The notes under the pieces are model-generated. The model saw only the letters and a program-made list of their open reading frames with translations. It was not told the DNA's origin and made no database searches. Positions 52,685-61,075 of a stretch of DNA of 64,000 bases are shown in pieces; the stretch's first letter is position 1; every line of letters starts with the position of its first letter. The stretch comes from JANQOH01 sp965201155 (lineage in GTDB: Bacteria; Pseudomonadota; Alphaproteobacteria; UBA7887). Location: NCBI GenBank assembly GCA_965201155.1, contig OZ241752.1:248001-312000 (forward strand), in the 5' to 3' direction. The translations under genes and the position numbers were made by a program.

Positions 52685-53746
52685 ATGACCAAGCCCGCCG
52701 CCGGCTCTCCACCGCATGACGGGGCCCCGCCCGATATCACTTGGCTCCTCTCCGGCGCCGTCGAGCCGCCGCCTTTCCCGGACAACAATATCTTCCCCAT
52801 CCAATGGCGGGTCGACACCCCCAAGCTGGCGGATATCTACGAACAAGCGCGCGATCCCGGCTGGTCGCCGGCCTCCCTGCCCTGGGACACGCTGAAACCC
52901 GAAGACTTCACTCTCGACCAGCGCTACGCCATTGCCTATTGGTTCGCCCTGCTCGGTGTGTTCGACAGTTCAGGCCCGGCCGTATTCGCCCGCGCCATGA
53001 TCCACACCTATGAACTGCACGAAGAAGACCCCGTGCGCAAATGCTTCTTTTCCGTCACGCGGGACGAAGTGAACCATGAGGAAGTCTGCCAGCGTACCAT
53101 AGGCATATTGACCCCCGGCGGCCCGTTCAACCACAACCCCGAAACGCCGCTCGGCAAGCTCGCCCGCAACAATGTCCTCTGGTACCACCATAATGGCGCC
53201 CGCTACTGGGATGGCTTCAAAGGAGCCGTGGACAAGTACCCGCTTGCAATCCTGTTCACCGGATTCCTGATGGGCGAGCTCGCAGCCGCTACCCTGTTTC
53301 ATTCCATGCACCAGCGCTCCACCATCCCTGCGCTGAAAGAGGCGTTTCGCTTTATCGGCAAGGACGAAGCGCGCCATCTCGGCATATGCATGGCGGTGCT
53401 GCGCAACCTGCTGCCCCGTCTCGAAAGCGAGGAAAAACAACTCATCACGCGGCAAATTCGCGCCGGGTACGTGTTTCTCTCCGGTATTCTCTATGAACCG
53501 CCCGGCGATTTCTGGGAGCTGCCGGAACATTTTCTCGATATCCATCGGCTGATCGAGAATGAGGCGGCCGCTGCCGGCCTCGGTATTCTGAACCGCGAAG
53601 AACGGCGCGAGAACTGGCGCTCGGCCGTACTACGCATGAAAGCCATCGTGGAAGGTTACGACATCTCCTTCCCCGCGATCCCTGAAATCGGCGTTGACGG
53701 CGAGACCGTGGCTTTCGATCCCGCCGACATTATCCCCGTCTTCTGA
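52685..53746 (+). CDS. Ferritin-like di-iron carboxylate protein of unknown function
   Basis: 353 residues, predicted mostly helical. Two ExxH motifs (Glu128-His131 in RDEVNHEE and Glu228-His231 in KDEARHLG), Glu198 in MGELAAATLFHSM and an acidic residue in the first helix (Asp94 or Glu110) give the ligand set of ferritin-like di-iron oxygenases and oxidases. Candidate relatives are AurF-like N-oxygenases, acyl-ACP-desaturase-like or R2-like proteins; the third histidine of AurF (four residues before the last Glu) is Ile, which argues against AurF proper. Third gene of the plus-strand cluster, 73 bp after the SRPBCC gene; an oxidative role on the same compound is plausible but unproven. Confidence 0.78.
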   Translation: MTKPAAGSPPHDGAPPDITWLLSGAVEPPPFPDNNIFPIQWRVDTPKLADIYEQARDPGWSPASLPWDTLKPEDFTLDQRYAIAYWFALLGVFDSSGPAVFARAMIHTYELHEEDPVRKCFFSVTRDEVNHEEVCQRTIGILTPGGPFNHNPETPLGKLARNNVLWYHHNGARYWDGFKGAVDKYPLAILFTGFLMGELAAATLFHSMHQRSTIPALKEAFRFIGKDEARHLGICMAVLRNLLPRLESEEKQLITRQIRAGYVFLSGILYEPPGDFWELPEHFLDIHRLIENEAAAAGLGILNREERRENWRSAVLRMKAIVEGYDISFPAIPEIGVDGETVAFDPADIIPVF

Positions 53747-53755
53747 ACCGCCGCC

Positions 53756-54382
53756 CTACATCGGCGGCTCGACGCCATTCTGGCCGATGACCGTCGCGAT
53801 CGCGTTGGTCTGACCGTCTTCCGTGTCGACCGCCAGCACGAATACGCGCAAGCCGGTCTGAAGCGCGCTGACATCGCCGGCAAAAAGATCAACGATCGCG
53901 GCTTCCGGCGGCACCACAATGGTCTGGGTCCCCCGCGCGCCATCCGCACCGTCCGCATAATCGACCGTCAATTGCCGGGCGCCGCTGTCCAGTGACACCA
54001 TCGTGCCGACATTGGCGTTGGTCATCATGTTTTCTTCCTCGACCAGCGACCACGGATAATGGCCCTCACCGACGCCGCGCAGCGCTTCCTCGAAAATATG
54101 TACCTCCAGCGCGACCCGCTCACCGCCGACCATGATGGAGGTGATGCCGACGAATTGATTTTCGGCGATATCTTCCAGCGACGCGGCGTCGACGACGAAA
54201 ACCCGCGGCTCTGCGCCGAGATTGATTTCCAGCGCCGCACCGGCATCGTCCGTGACTGTGATCGCGCCGTCACCCATCGCATCGAGCACACCGCGGATAT
54301 GATAGGGCGCGCCCTGGCCGAACGCGACCGAGGACACTGCCATTCCCGCCGCGATAACGGCGGTTGCAACAAGACGTAACAT
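53756..54382 (-). CDS. Exported beta-rich protein of unknown function (DUF5666-like repeats)
   Basis: 208 residues with a signal peptide (cleavage near AFG/QGAP). The mature part has two similar beta-rich halves: YHIRGVLDAMGDGAITVTDD, and NVGTMVSLDSGARQLTVDYA followed by TQTIVVPPEAAIVDLFAGD. VALEVHIFEEALRGVGEGHY with PWS is a strongly conserved signature of a rhizobial-type exported family sometimes labelled DUF5666. Function unknown. It converges on the di-iron gene with 9 bp between stops. An AGGAGAA site precedes the ATG. Confidence 0.7.
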   Translation of the reverse strand: MLRLVATAVIAAGMAVSSVAFGQGAPYHIRGVLDAMGDGAITVTDDAGAALEINLGAEPRVFVVDAASLEDIAENQFVGITSIMVGGERVALEVHIFEEALRGVGEGHYPWSLVEEENMMTNANVGTMVSLDSGARQLTVDYADGADGARGTQTIVVPPEAAIVDLFAGDVSALQTGLRVFVLAVDTEDGQTNAIATVIGQNGVEPPM

Positions 54383-54430
54383 GAGCTTTCTCCTGATCTT
54401 GAATGAAACGGACCGCCGCTGGAAAGCGGA

Positions 54431-54898
54431 TCAGGCCCTTGCAAGCGGCGCCTGCTCGACAACCGGCGGGCCGTAAAGCAGGCGCGCGCGATCCTCGAAC
54501 GCGCCCACCATGCGTTGCGCGGCTTCGTGGAACAATGCGCCGATCAGCGCCTGCAACAGGCGCGAACGAAACTCGAAATCAATGCGAAACGCCACGCGGC
54601 AGCTGCCGTCGCCGAGGTCGGTAAACTGCCAGTCGCTCTCCATGCGCCGAAACGGTCCCGCCGTCGGCGCAATGGCGATCCGACGCGGCCGCTCCAGCGC
54701 AACCCGCGAACTGAACTCCTGGCGGACGCTCCTGAACCCGATCACCATATCCGCATGAAGCGTATCCCCCGCGCGCCCGGTGATGCGGGTCTCCTGACAC
54801 CACGGAATGAACTCCGGATATCGGTCCACCGCAGCAACAATGTCGAACAACTGCTCGGCGCGGTAGGGAAGGACGCGCTGCTCCGCGTGAGTCGACAT
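54431..54898 (-). CDS. COQ10/RatA-type START-domain protein
   Basis: 155-residue SRPBCC/START-like protein of the family covering mitochondrial COQ10 (ubiquinone-binding) and bacterial RatA. Signatures: LPYRAEQLFDIVAAVDRYPE, FIPWCQETRI, then MESDWQFTDLGDGSCRVAFR and FHEAAQRMVGAFEDRARLLY. In alphaproteobacteria it directly follows lipA, as here (5 bp). A role in binding ubiquinone for the respiratory chain is the likely one; the toxin name RatA comes from E. coli and is not supported by context. Confidence 0.85.
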   Translation of the reverse strand: MSTHAEQRVLPYRAEQLFDIVAAVDRYPEFIPWCQETRITGRAGDTLHADMVIGFRSVRQEFSSRVALERPRRIAIAPTAGPFRRMESDWQFTDLGDGSCRVAFRIDFEFRSRLLQALIGALFHEAAQRMVGAFEDRARLLYGPPVVEQAPLARA

Positions 54899-54903
54899 GG
54901 GCC

Positions 54904-55809
54904 TCAGGCCTGCGCCCGCTCGCGCGCCGCCCGCAGCGCCTGAAAGTCATCGTCCGCATGATAGGAGGAACGCGTCAGCGGCGACGCCGACACCATCAGG
55001 AACCCCATCTCGTCCGCTGCTTGCCGGTATGCGTCGAACCTCGCCGGCGGAACAAACTCGATAACCGGATGATGCTTCGGAGTCGGCTGGAGATATTGGC
55101 CTATGGTCAGAAAATCGATGTCATGCGCACGCATGTCGGCCATTACCTCGAGCATCTCCTCTTCCGTCTCGCCAAGCCCCACCATCAGACCCGACTTGGT
55201 GAAAATTCCCGGATCGACCGCCTTGGCGCGCGCGAGCACCCCCAGGGAATGCGCATAGCGTGCTGCCGGCCGCACCGTGCGATACAGCCTCGGCACTGTC
55301 TCGAGATTGTGATTGTAAACTTCTGGCCCAGCTTCAGAAACGGCTTCCACCGCATTGTCCTTGCGCTGAAAATCCGGTGTCAATACTTCCACCGTTGTTT
55401 CCGGCGCAGCATCGTGAATTTTCTCTATGCACTGCACGAAATGCCCGGCGCCGCCATCCGGCAAATCATCCCTGTCAACCGATGTGATCACCACATGGCG
55501 CAGGCGGAGCGCCGCAACCGCCTCCGCCACATGCTCGGGCTCGTGCGGGTCCAGCAAGTCCGGCCGCCCGGTCGCCACATTGCAGAAGGCGCATTTGCGC
55601 GTGCATACGCTGCCCAGAATCATCACCGTGGCATGTCCGCGCGACCAGCATTCGCCGATATTGGGACATGCTGCCTCTTCGCACACCGTGTTGAGCGCCA
55701 ACCGGCGCATCAGCCCCTTCGTCTTCGCATAGCCCTGCGAAACGGGCGCGCGAACGCGAATCCAGTCCGGCTTGCGCAGACGCGCAGGCGCCGCCATTGC
55801 CATCGTCAT
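54904..55809 (-). CDS. lipA: Lipoyl synthase
   Basis: Radical-SAM enzyme inserting two sulfurs into octanoyl groups on E2 and H proteins. 301 residues from the ATG at 55809. The auxiliary cluster motif CEEAACPNIGEC supplies three cysteines and the radical-SAM motif CTRKCAFC three more; the conserved C-terminal serine ligand lies in SPLTRSSYHADD. A GTG two codons earlier and ATGs two and four codons later are alternative starts. It lies 60 bp downstream of lpd, so its product can lipoylate the PdhC encoded in the same cluster. Confidence 0.96.
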   Translation of the reverse strand: MTMAMAAPARLRKPDWIRVRAPVSQGYAKTKGLMRRLALNTVCEEAACPNIGECWSRGHATVMILGSVCTRKCAFCNVATGRPDLLDPHEPEHVAEAVAALRLRHVVITSVDRDDLPDGGAGHFVQCIEKIHDAAPETTVEVLTPDFQRKDNAVEAVSEAGPEVYNHNLETVPRLYRTVRPAARYAHSLGVLARAKAVDPGIFTKSGLMVGLGETEEEMLEVMADMRAHDIDFLTIGQYLQPTPKHHPVIEFVPPARFDAYRQAADEMGFLMVSASPLTRSSYHADDDFQALRAARERAQA

Positions 55810-55875
55810 CGTCACCGCCTCGTCTTCAACATGTCACCGGCACTCGTCACGGCCCTCCGCGGGCCGCGATCACCG

Positions 55876-57270
55876 CTATATGTGTAGCGCCTTCCCCCAG
55901 GCATCAAGAACCGACTCGTGCATGGCTTCGGAAATCGTCGGATGCGGGAAGATGGTGCGCATCAGGTCCTGTTCCGTGCCTTCCAGGGTCTTCGCCACCG
56001 CATACCCCTGGATCAGCTCGGTGACCTCGGCACCTGCCATATGCGCGCCCAGAAACTCCCCCGTCTCCGCGTCGAACACGGTCTTGACCAACCCTTCCGG
56101 CTCGCCGAGCGCAATGGCCTTGCCATTGCCGATAAACGGAAACCGCCCGACCCTGATCTCGCGCCCCGTCTCCCGCGCCGCAGCTTCCGTGAGTCCCACG
56201 CTCGCTATCTGCGGTCGGCAATAGGTGCAGCCGGGAACGCCGCGTACATCCAGCGGGTGCACACCATCGACACCGGCAATCTTTTCCACGCACAGCACGC
56301 CTTCATGGCTTGCCTTGTGCGCCAGCCACGGCGGCCCGGCCAGATCGCCGATGGCGTAGACCCCCGGTTCACCCGTGCGCATCCACTCATCGACCACCAC
56401 ATGGCCGCGCTCGACCTGCACTGCCGTACCTTCCAGCCCGAGGCCCTCGGTATTTCCCGTTATGCCGACCGCCAGGATCACTTTTTCCACGTTCACGCTG
56501 TCGTTCGCGCCCAGAGCCGCCGTCACCCCGTCATCGCGCTTGTCGAGCGATGCGATGGTGGTGCCGGTATGAATCCTCATGCCCTGCTTCTCGAACGCCG
56601 AGCGCGCAAACGCCGCAATCTCCGCGTCCTCCGCCGGCAGGATCTGATCCAGCATTTCAACAATCGTGACCTCGGCGCCCATATCGCGATAGAAACTCGC
56701 AAATTCCACGCCGATAGCGCCGGAACCTATCACCAGAACCGATTTCGGAATCGCATCCGGTATCATCGCTTCCCGATAGGTCCAGATATGCTGCCCGTCG
56801 GGCTCCATCCCCGGCAAGGTGCGCGCCCGCGCGCCGGTTGCGAGAATGATATGCGGCGCCTGCAGGGCCGACACCTCGCCGCCGTTTTTCTCGACTTCCA
56901 GCGTACCCTCTCCCGCCAGCCGCGCCGCGCCGTCGAACACCTGAACGTTGTTCTTCCGCAGCAGGAATCGCACGCCGTTCGACAATTGTCTGGCCACCGC
57001 GCGTGAGCGCGCTACCACCTTCTTCGCATCGAACGACACCGTGCCCGCAGAAAATCCGAACTGCTGGAGGTCGCTCAGCAAGTGGTTGATTTCCGATGTG
57101 CGTAGCAGCGCCTTCGTAGGAATACAGCCCCAGTTCAGGCATACGCCGCCAAGATGCTCGCGTTCCACAATGGCGGTCTTGAGGCCAAGCTGCGCCGCCC
57201 GGATCGCCGCGACATAGCCCCCGGGACCGGCGCCGACAACGACCAGATCGAAAGCCGCTGCGGTGGTCAT
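55876..57270 (-). CDS. lpd: Dihydrolipoamide dehydrogenase (E3)
   Basis: 464-residue flavoprotein regenerating oxidised lipoyl groups of PDH with NAD. FAD site VVVGAGPGGYVAAIRAAQLG, redox disulfide GGVCLNWGCIPTKAL (Cys-x4-Cys), NAD site VLVIGSGAIGVEFASFY, and the C-terminal active-site HPTISEAMHE containing the His-Glu pair. The start at 57270 overlaps the pdhC stop as ATGA; a longer frame reading back into pdhC is rejected. Confidence 0.96.
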   Translation of the reverse strand: MTTAAAFDLVVVGAGPGGYVAAIRAAQLGLKTAIVEREHLGGVCLNWGCIPTKALLRTSEINHLLSDLQQFGFSAGTVSFDAKKVVARSRAVARQLSNGVRFLLRKNNVQVFDGAARLAGEGTLEVEKNGGEVSALQAPHIILATGARARTLPGMEPDGQHIWTYREAMIPDAIPKSVLVIGSGAIGVEFASFYRDMGAEVTIVEMLDQILPAEDAEIAAFARSAFEKQGMRIHTGTTIASLDKRDDGVTAALGANDSVNVEKVILAVGITGNTEGLGLEGTAVQVERGHVVVDEWMRTGEPGVYAIGDLAGPPWLAHKASHEGVLCVEKIAGVDGVHPLDVRGVPGCTYCRPQIASVGLTEAAARETGREIRVGRFPFIGNGKAIALGEPEGLVKTVFDAETGEFLGAHMAGAEVTELIQGYAVAKTLEGTEQDLMRTIFPHPTISEAMHESVLDAWGKALHI

Positions 57271-58517
57271 AGCAGCATCGTCAGCGGGTCTTCGATCAAG
57301 CGCTTGAACGCCGCCAGGAACTTCGCGCCGATCGCACCGTCGATCACCCGGTGGTCCCCCGAAAGCGTGCATGACATGACCGTGGCGATGGCGAGTGCGC
57401 CGTCCTTCACCACCGGACGCTGCTCACCGGCGCCCACCGCCAGAATCCCCGCCTGCGGCGGATTGATCACCGCAGCAAACTCCCGAATCCCGTACATGCC
57501 CAGATTGGAGACCGAAAAACCGCCGCCCTGATATTCTTCCGGCGTCAGCTTGCCCTCACGCGCCCGTGCCGCAAAATCTGCCATTTCCGCGGCAATCTCC
57601 GCCAGACCCTTGACATCTGCGCGCCGCACCACCGGCGTGACCAGACCGCCTTCGACCGCCACGGCAACCGACACGTCGATCGTGTCGCGTCGCAGCGTCG
57701 CAGCGTCGGTCCATGTCGCATTGGCCTCCGGCACCTTGCGTAATGCCAACGCCACCGCGTGCACCACAAGATCATTGACCGAGATTTTCCCGCTATCGAG
57801 CCGGCTGTTCAGCTCCTCCCGAAACTTGAGCAGGGAGTCAATCTCGCAATCCACAGTCAGATAAAAATGCGGAATGGTTTGCTTCGACTCCGTCAGACGC
57901 CGCGCAATGACCTTGCGCATGCCGCTATTCGGGATTTCCGTCACCGGTTCGCTGTCCGGCACACTCACCGGTGCCGCAGCCGGCACTGCCGCGGGCGCCT
58001 GAACCGGTGGCGGCGCAGCCGGCGCTGCGGGCGCCGCCAGGGCAGCCTCAATGTCCCGCTTGACAATCCGCCCACGCGGACCGGAACCCGAAATCTGCGC
58101 CAGATCCAGCCCCGCCTGAGCCGCCATCCGCCGCGCCAGCGGGCTGGCAAAAATCCGCTCCGCAGGTTTCTCCGTCGCTGCGGGCGCTGGCTCAGAAGCC
58201 GCCGCCGGCTCTGGCGCCGCTCGGACTGGCGCCGCCGCAGGCGCGGAAGCCGCCGGAGCACTGCCGGCCTCCTCTCCCTCCGCCAGCAATTCCGCTATGG
58301 GCGTATTGATCGCCACCCCTTCCGTGCCTTCAGCCACCAGAATCCGCCCCAGCGTGCCTTCCTCGTGGGATTCAATCTCCATTGTCGCCTTGTCCGTCTC
58401 CACCTCGGCGATGATGTCTCCGGAATTGATGGCCTCTCCTTCGCCCTTCAACCAGCGGGCAAGCGTGCCTTCGGTCATTGTCGGCGACAGCGCCGGCATT
58501 ACGATCTGAGTCGGCAT
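57267..58517 (-). CDS. pdhC: Pyruvate dehydrogenase dihydrolipoyl acetyltransferase (E2)
   Basis: 416-residue core of the PDH complex. One N-terminal lipoyl domain with the modified lysine in EVETDKATMEIES (about residue 43), an Ala/Pro-rich linker, a peripheral-subunit-binding domain (FASPLARRMAAQAGLDLAQI), a second linker, and the acetyltransferase catalytic domain ending with SGDHRVIDGAIGAKFL, whose His is the catalytic base. Trimer-forming E2 with a single lipoyl domain. Overlaps lpd by 4 bp; pdhB ends 21 bp upstream. Confidence 0.95.
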   Translation of the reverse strand: MPTQIVMPALSPTMTEGTLARWLKGEGEAINSGDIIAEVETDKATMEIESHEEGTLGRILVAEGTEGVAINTPIAELLAEGEEAGSAPAASAPAAAPVRAAPEPAAASEPAPAATEKPAERIFASPLARRMAAQAGLDLAQISGSGPRGRIVKRDIEAALAAPAAPAAPPPVQAPAAVPAAAPVSVPDSEPVTEIPNSGMRKVIARRLTESKQTIPHFYLTVDCEIDSLLKFREELNSRLDSGKISVNDLVVHAVALALRKVPEANATWTDAATLRRDTIDVSVAVAVEGGLVTPVVRRADVKGLAEIAAEMADFAARAREGKLTPEEYQGGGFSVSNLGMYGIREFAAVINPPQAGILAVGAGEQRPVVKDGALAIATVMSCTLSGDHRVIDGAIGAKFLAAFKRLIEDPLTMLL

Positions 58518-58538
58518 GATGCCTCCGTGAATCCTTCC

Positions 58539-59516
58539 CTAGCGGTAGCAGACGCGCTTGGCCGCCGCGGCTATTCGGTCCGCATCAGGCAGCGCCAGAC
58601 GTTCAAGATTGGCAGCATAGGGCATCGGCGCGTTCGCGCCGCTCACCCGCTGCACCGGCGCATCAAGATGGTCGAACGCGCGCTCCATGACCTGCGCCGC
58701 GATCTCGGCCCCGATGCCCGCCGCAGACCACCCGTCCTCAATCGTCACCACCCGGTTGGTGCGCCGTGCTGACGCGGTCACCGTATCAATGTCCAGCGGG
58801 CGCAAGCTGCGCAAATCGATCACCTCCGCTGATATCCCCTCGGCAGCAAGCAGCTCGGCCGCTTCCAGCGCCCGCTCTACGCCCCTCGAGAAGGACACAA
58901 GGGTCACGTCCGCCCCTTCTCTCAGCACCGTTGCCGCGCCGATCTCAGCCACATGATCGCCCTCCGGCACTTCGCCGGTGCGCCCGTAAAGCAGCTCGTT
59001 TTCAAGGAAAAGTACCGGATTGTCATCGCGGATCGCCGCCTTCAGCAAGCCCTTGGCGTCCGCTGCCGCACAAGGCGCCACCACCACCAGGCCCGGCACA
59101 TGCGCGTACCACGCGGAAAAATCCTGCGAATGCTGCGCCGCAACGCGCGACGCCGCACCGTTCGGGCCGCGAAACACCACCGGGCACGGAATCAACCCGC
59201 CCGACATATAGCGCGTCTTGGCCGCCGAATTGATGATCTGGTCCATCGCCTGCATGGCGAAGTTGAATGTCATGAATTCAACTATGGGCCGCAGCCCCAT
59301 GAAGGCGGCGCCGACGCCAAGGCCGGCAAAACCGGCTTCGGTGATCGGCGTATCAACCACGCGGCGCGGCCCGAATTCCGCCAGCATCCCCTGGCTGACC
59401 TTGTAGGCGCCCTCATATTCCGCCACTTCCTCGCCCATCAGGAACACCGACTCGTCGCGGCGCATTTCTTCCGCCATGGCGTCGCGCAGCGCTTCGCGCA
59501 CAGTGAGAGTCGACAT
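58539..59516 (-). CDS. pdhB: Pyruvate dehydrogenase E1 component, beta subunit
   Basis: 325-residue beta subunit of heterotetrameric E1. Signatures: VREALRDAMAEEMRRDESVF, LMGEEVAEYEGAYKVSQGML, DTPITEAGFAGLGVGAAFMG, GPNGAASRVAAQHSQDFSAW and DLRSLRPLDIDTV. It has no N-terminal lipoyl domain; the E1-beta of many rhizobia and sphingomonads carries one and is about 450 residues. pdhA ends 3 bp upstream. Confidence 0.95.
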   Translation of the reverse strand: MSTLTVREALRDAMAEEMRRDESVFLMGEEVAEYEGAYKVSQGMLAEFGPRRVVDTPITEAGFAGLGVGAAFMGLRPIVEFMTFNFAMQAMDQIINSAAKTRYMSGGLIPCPVVFRGPNGAASRVAAQHSQDFSAWYAHVPGLVVVAPCAAADAKGLLKAAIRDDNPVLFLENELLYGRTGEVPEGDHVAEIGAATVLREGADVTLVSFSRGVERALEAAELLAAEGISAEVIDLRSLRPLDIDTVTASARRTNRVVTIEDGWSAAGIGAEIAAQVMERAFDHLDAPVQRVSGANAPMPYAANLERLALPDADRIAAAAKRVCYR

Positions 59517-59519
59517 CTC

Positions 59520-60524
59520 TCAGGCTACCACGTCGGTCAGCAGCTCCGCCGGGTCAGGCTCGGAACTGTTCTGCGCAAACTCCGCCGCCTCGTTGATTAC
59601 CGCGCGAATCTCGCGGTCCAGCGCTTTCAGGTCCGCCTCTTCCGCGTGACCCGCCGCAATCAACCGCTGGCTCACCCGGTCGATGGGGTCCTGCGTCTGG
59701 CGCATCTCCCGCACCTCGTCCCGCGAGCGGTATTTCGCCGGGTCGGACATGGAATGCCCCCGGTAGCGGTAGGTATTCATTTCGATCAGCATCGGCCCGT
59801 TGCCTGCACGCGCATGGGAAACAGCTTCCCGCGCCGCATCGCGCACCGCTACCACATCCATGCCGTCGCATCGAATGCCGGGAATATTGAAACTCTGGGC
59901 ATGCTTGTAGAGCGCCGCTTCGGCGGTCGCACGCCGCACCGCCGTACCCATGGCATATTGATTGTTTTCAATCACATAAACCACAGGCAACTGCCACAAC
60001 GCCGCCATGTTGTAGGCTTCGTGCACCTGCCCTTGATTGGCCGCGCCATCGCCGTAACAAGTGATGCACACACGGTCCGACCCGCGATATTTCAACGCAA
60101 AAGCCAGCCCCGTGCCGATCGGCACCTGCGCGCCCACAATCCCGTGCCCGCCCCAGAAGCCGTGCCGGGGCGAGAACATGTGCATCGAGCCGCCCTTCCC
60201 TTTCGACACGCCGGCGCCGCGCCCGGCCAGTTCTGCAAGCACCAGACGCGGCGGAACCCCCCGCGCAATGGCATGGCCGTGGCACCGATAGCTGGTGACG
60301 ACGGGGTCCTCCGCCGTCACCGCCTGCTCGATGCCGACAGCAACCGCCTCCTGCCCGATATAGAGATGGCAAAAGCCGCCGATCAGCCCCATGCCATACA
60401 TTTGCCCGGCCTTTTCCTCAAACCGGCGAAGCAAAAGCATCTGCCGGTAGTAGCTGAGCAATTCCCCGCCCGTAACCGCCGGTTCTTCCGGCGCCGGAGC
60501 AAGGGGTTTCGACAATGCGGTCAT
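59520..60524 (-). CDS. pdhA: Pyruvate dehydrogenase E1 component, alpha subunit
   Basis: 334-residue thiamine-diphosphate-binding subunit that decarboxylates pyruvate. Signatures: YRQMLLLRRFEEKAGQMYGM, GFCHLYIGQEAVAVG, GKGGSMHMFS, the ThDP motif GDGAANQGQVHEAYNMAALW and RYRGHSMSDPAKYRSRDEV (loop serine region). The ATG at 60524 follows a 148-bp gap holding a promoter candidate. It opens the pdhABC-lpd-lipA-COQ10 cluster. Confidence 0.96.
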   Translation of the reverse strand: MTALSKPLAPAPEEPAVTGGELLSYYRQMLLLRRFEEKAGQMYGMGLIGGFCHLYIGQEAVAVGIEQAVTAEDPVVTSYRCHGHAIARGVPPRLVLAELAGRGAGVSKGKGGSMHMFSPRHGFWGGHGIVGAQVPIGTGLAFALKYRGSDRVCITCYGDGAANQGQVHEAYNMAALWQLPVVYVIENNQYAMGTAVRRATAEAALYKHAQSFNIPGIRCDGMDVVAVRDAAREAVSHARAGNGPMLIEMNTYRYRGHSMSDPAKYRSRDEVREMRQTQDPIDRVSQRLIAAGHAEEADLKALDREIRAVINEAAEFAQNSSEPDPAELLTDVVA

Positions 60525-60557
60525 GGCGCCTCGCTGCGAATTCCACGCAGGGACGGC

Positions 60558-60586
60558 AACGTAGTCAGTCGCCTGCCCGTCCGCAA
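60558..60586 (-). promoter_or_regulatory. Candidate promoter of the pdhA-lipA cluster
   Basis: On the minus strand TTGCGG (60581-60586), 17 bp and TACGTT (60558-60563) end about 34 bp before pdhA. The rest of the 148-bp gap between ftsB and pdhA is GC-rich and shows no terminator. Confidence 0.35.
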
Positions 60587-60672
60587 GACTGACGCACGCG
60601 CAGCCGCCCCGCCCAAGCCGCAGGCACGCGCCGTCGCAGGCACGGCACGCCGAGCCGAAAAGTCATGACGCC

Positions 60673-61011
60673 TCACCGTTCGCCGGGCGAATCCTGAAGG
60701 TTATCCCTCTCCAGAAGAACACGGGTCCCCGGTCGCGCCATGTTGAGAACCCGCGCCACCCGCTCTTCCAGCATGTCGGCATCCAGACTGTCCGGCCGCA
60801 ACAGGCTCACACGGTGTTCCAGCACCAGGCGTTCCACCCGGACTTCCGCCACCTCAACGCGCAACGCAGCAACGCGGTCGCTCATTTCCAACCACGCCAG
60901 AAGTCCCCGGTCACCCTGCACGGTGTGATAACCGAGATACAGAATGCAAGCCAGGAACAACGCAGGTCCGACACCGCGCCGCAGCAGCGCTGCAAGCTTG
61001 CCCTTCATCAT
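60673..61011 (-). CDS. ftsB: Septum formation initiator (FtsB/DivIC family)
   Basis: 112 residues: a short basic N-terminus, one membrane helix (GPALFLACILYLGYHTV, about 17-33), then a coiled coil (LEMSDRVAALRVEVAEVRVE, continuing RLVLEHRVSLL) with the conserved LRPDSLDADMLEERVARVLN segment. This is the FtsB layout: a bitopic protein that links FtsQ and FtsL in the divisome. It lies 64 bp after eno and upstream of pdhA, as in most alphaproteobacteria. The start is one of two adjacent ATGs after GGAGC; the longer frame from 61089 runs into eno. Confidence 0.88.
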   Translation of the reverse strand: MMKGKLAALLRRGVGPALFLACILYLGYHTVQGDRGLLAWLEMSDRVAALRVEVAEVRVERLVLEHRVSLLRPDSLDADMLEERVARVLNMARPGTRVLLERDNLQDSPGER

Positions 61012-61075
61012 GCTCCAGACTGAATCATGAACCTGCCCCGAAGTCAATAACCTCCGGGGTAAGCAACGCCCATGG

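Noticed and set aside
54431..54898. RatA ribosome-association toxin
   Set aside because: The family also contains COQ10-like quinone-binding proteins, and the lipA/pdh context with no ratB favours that role.
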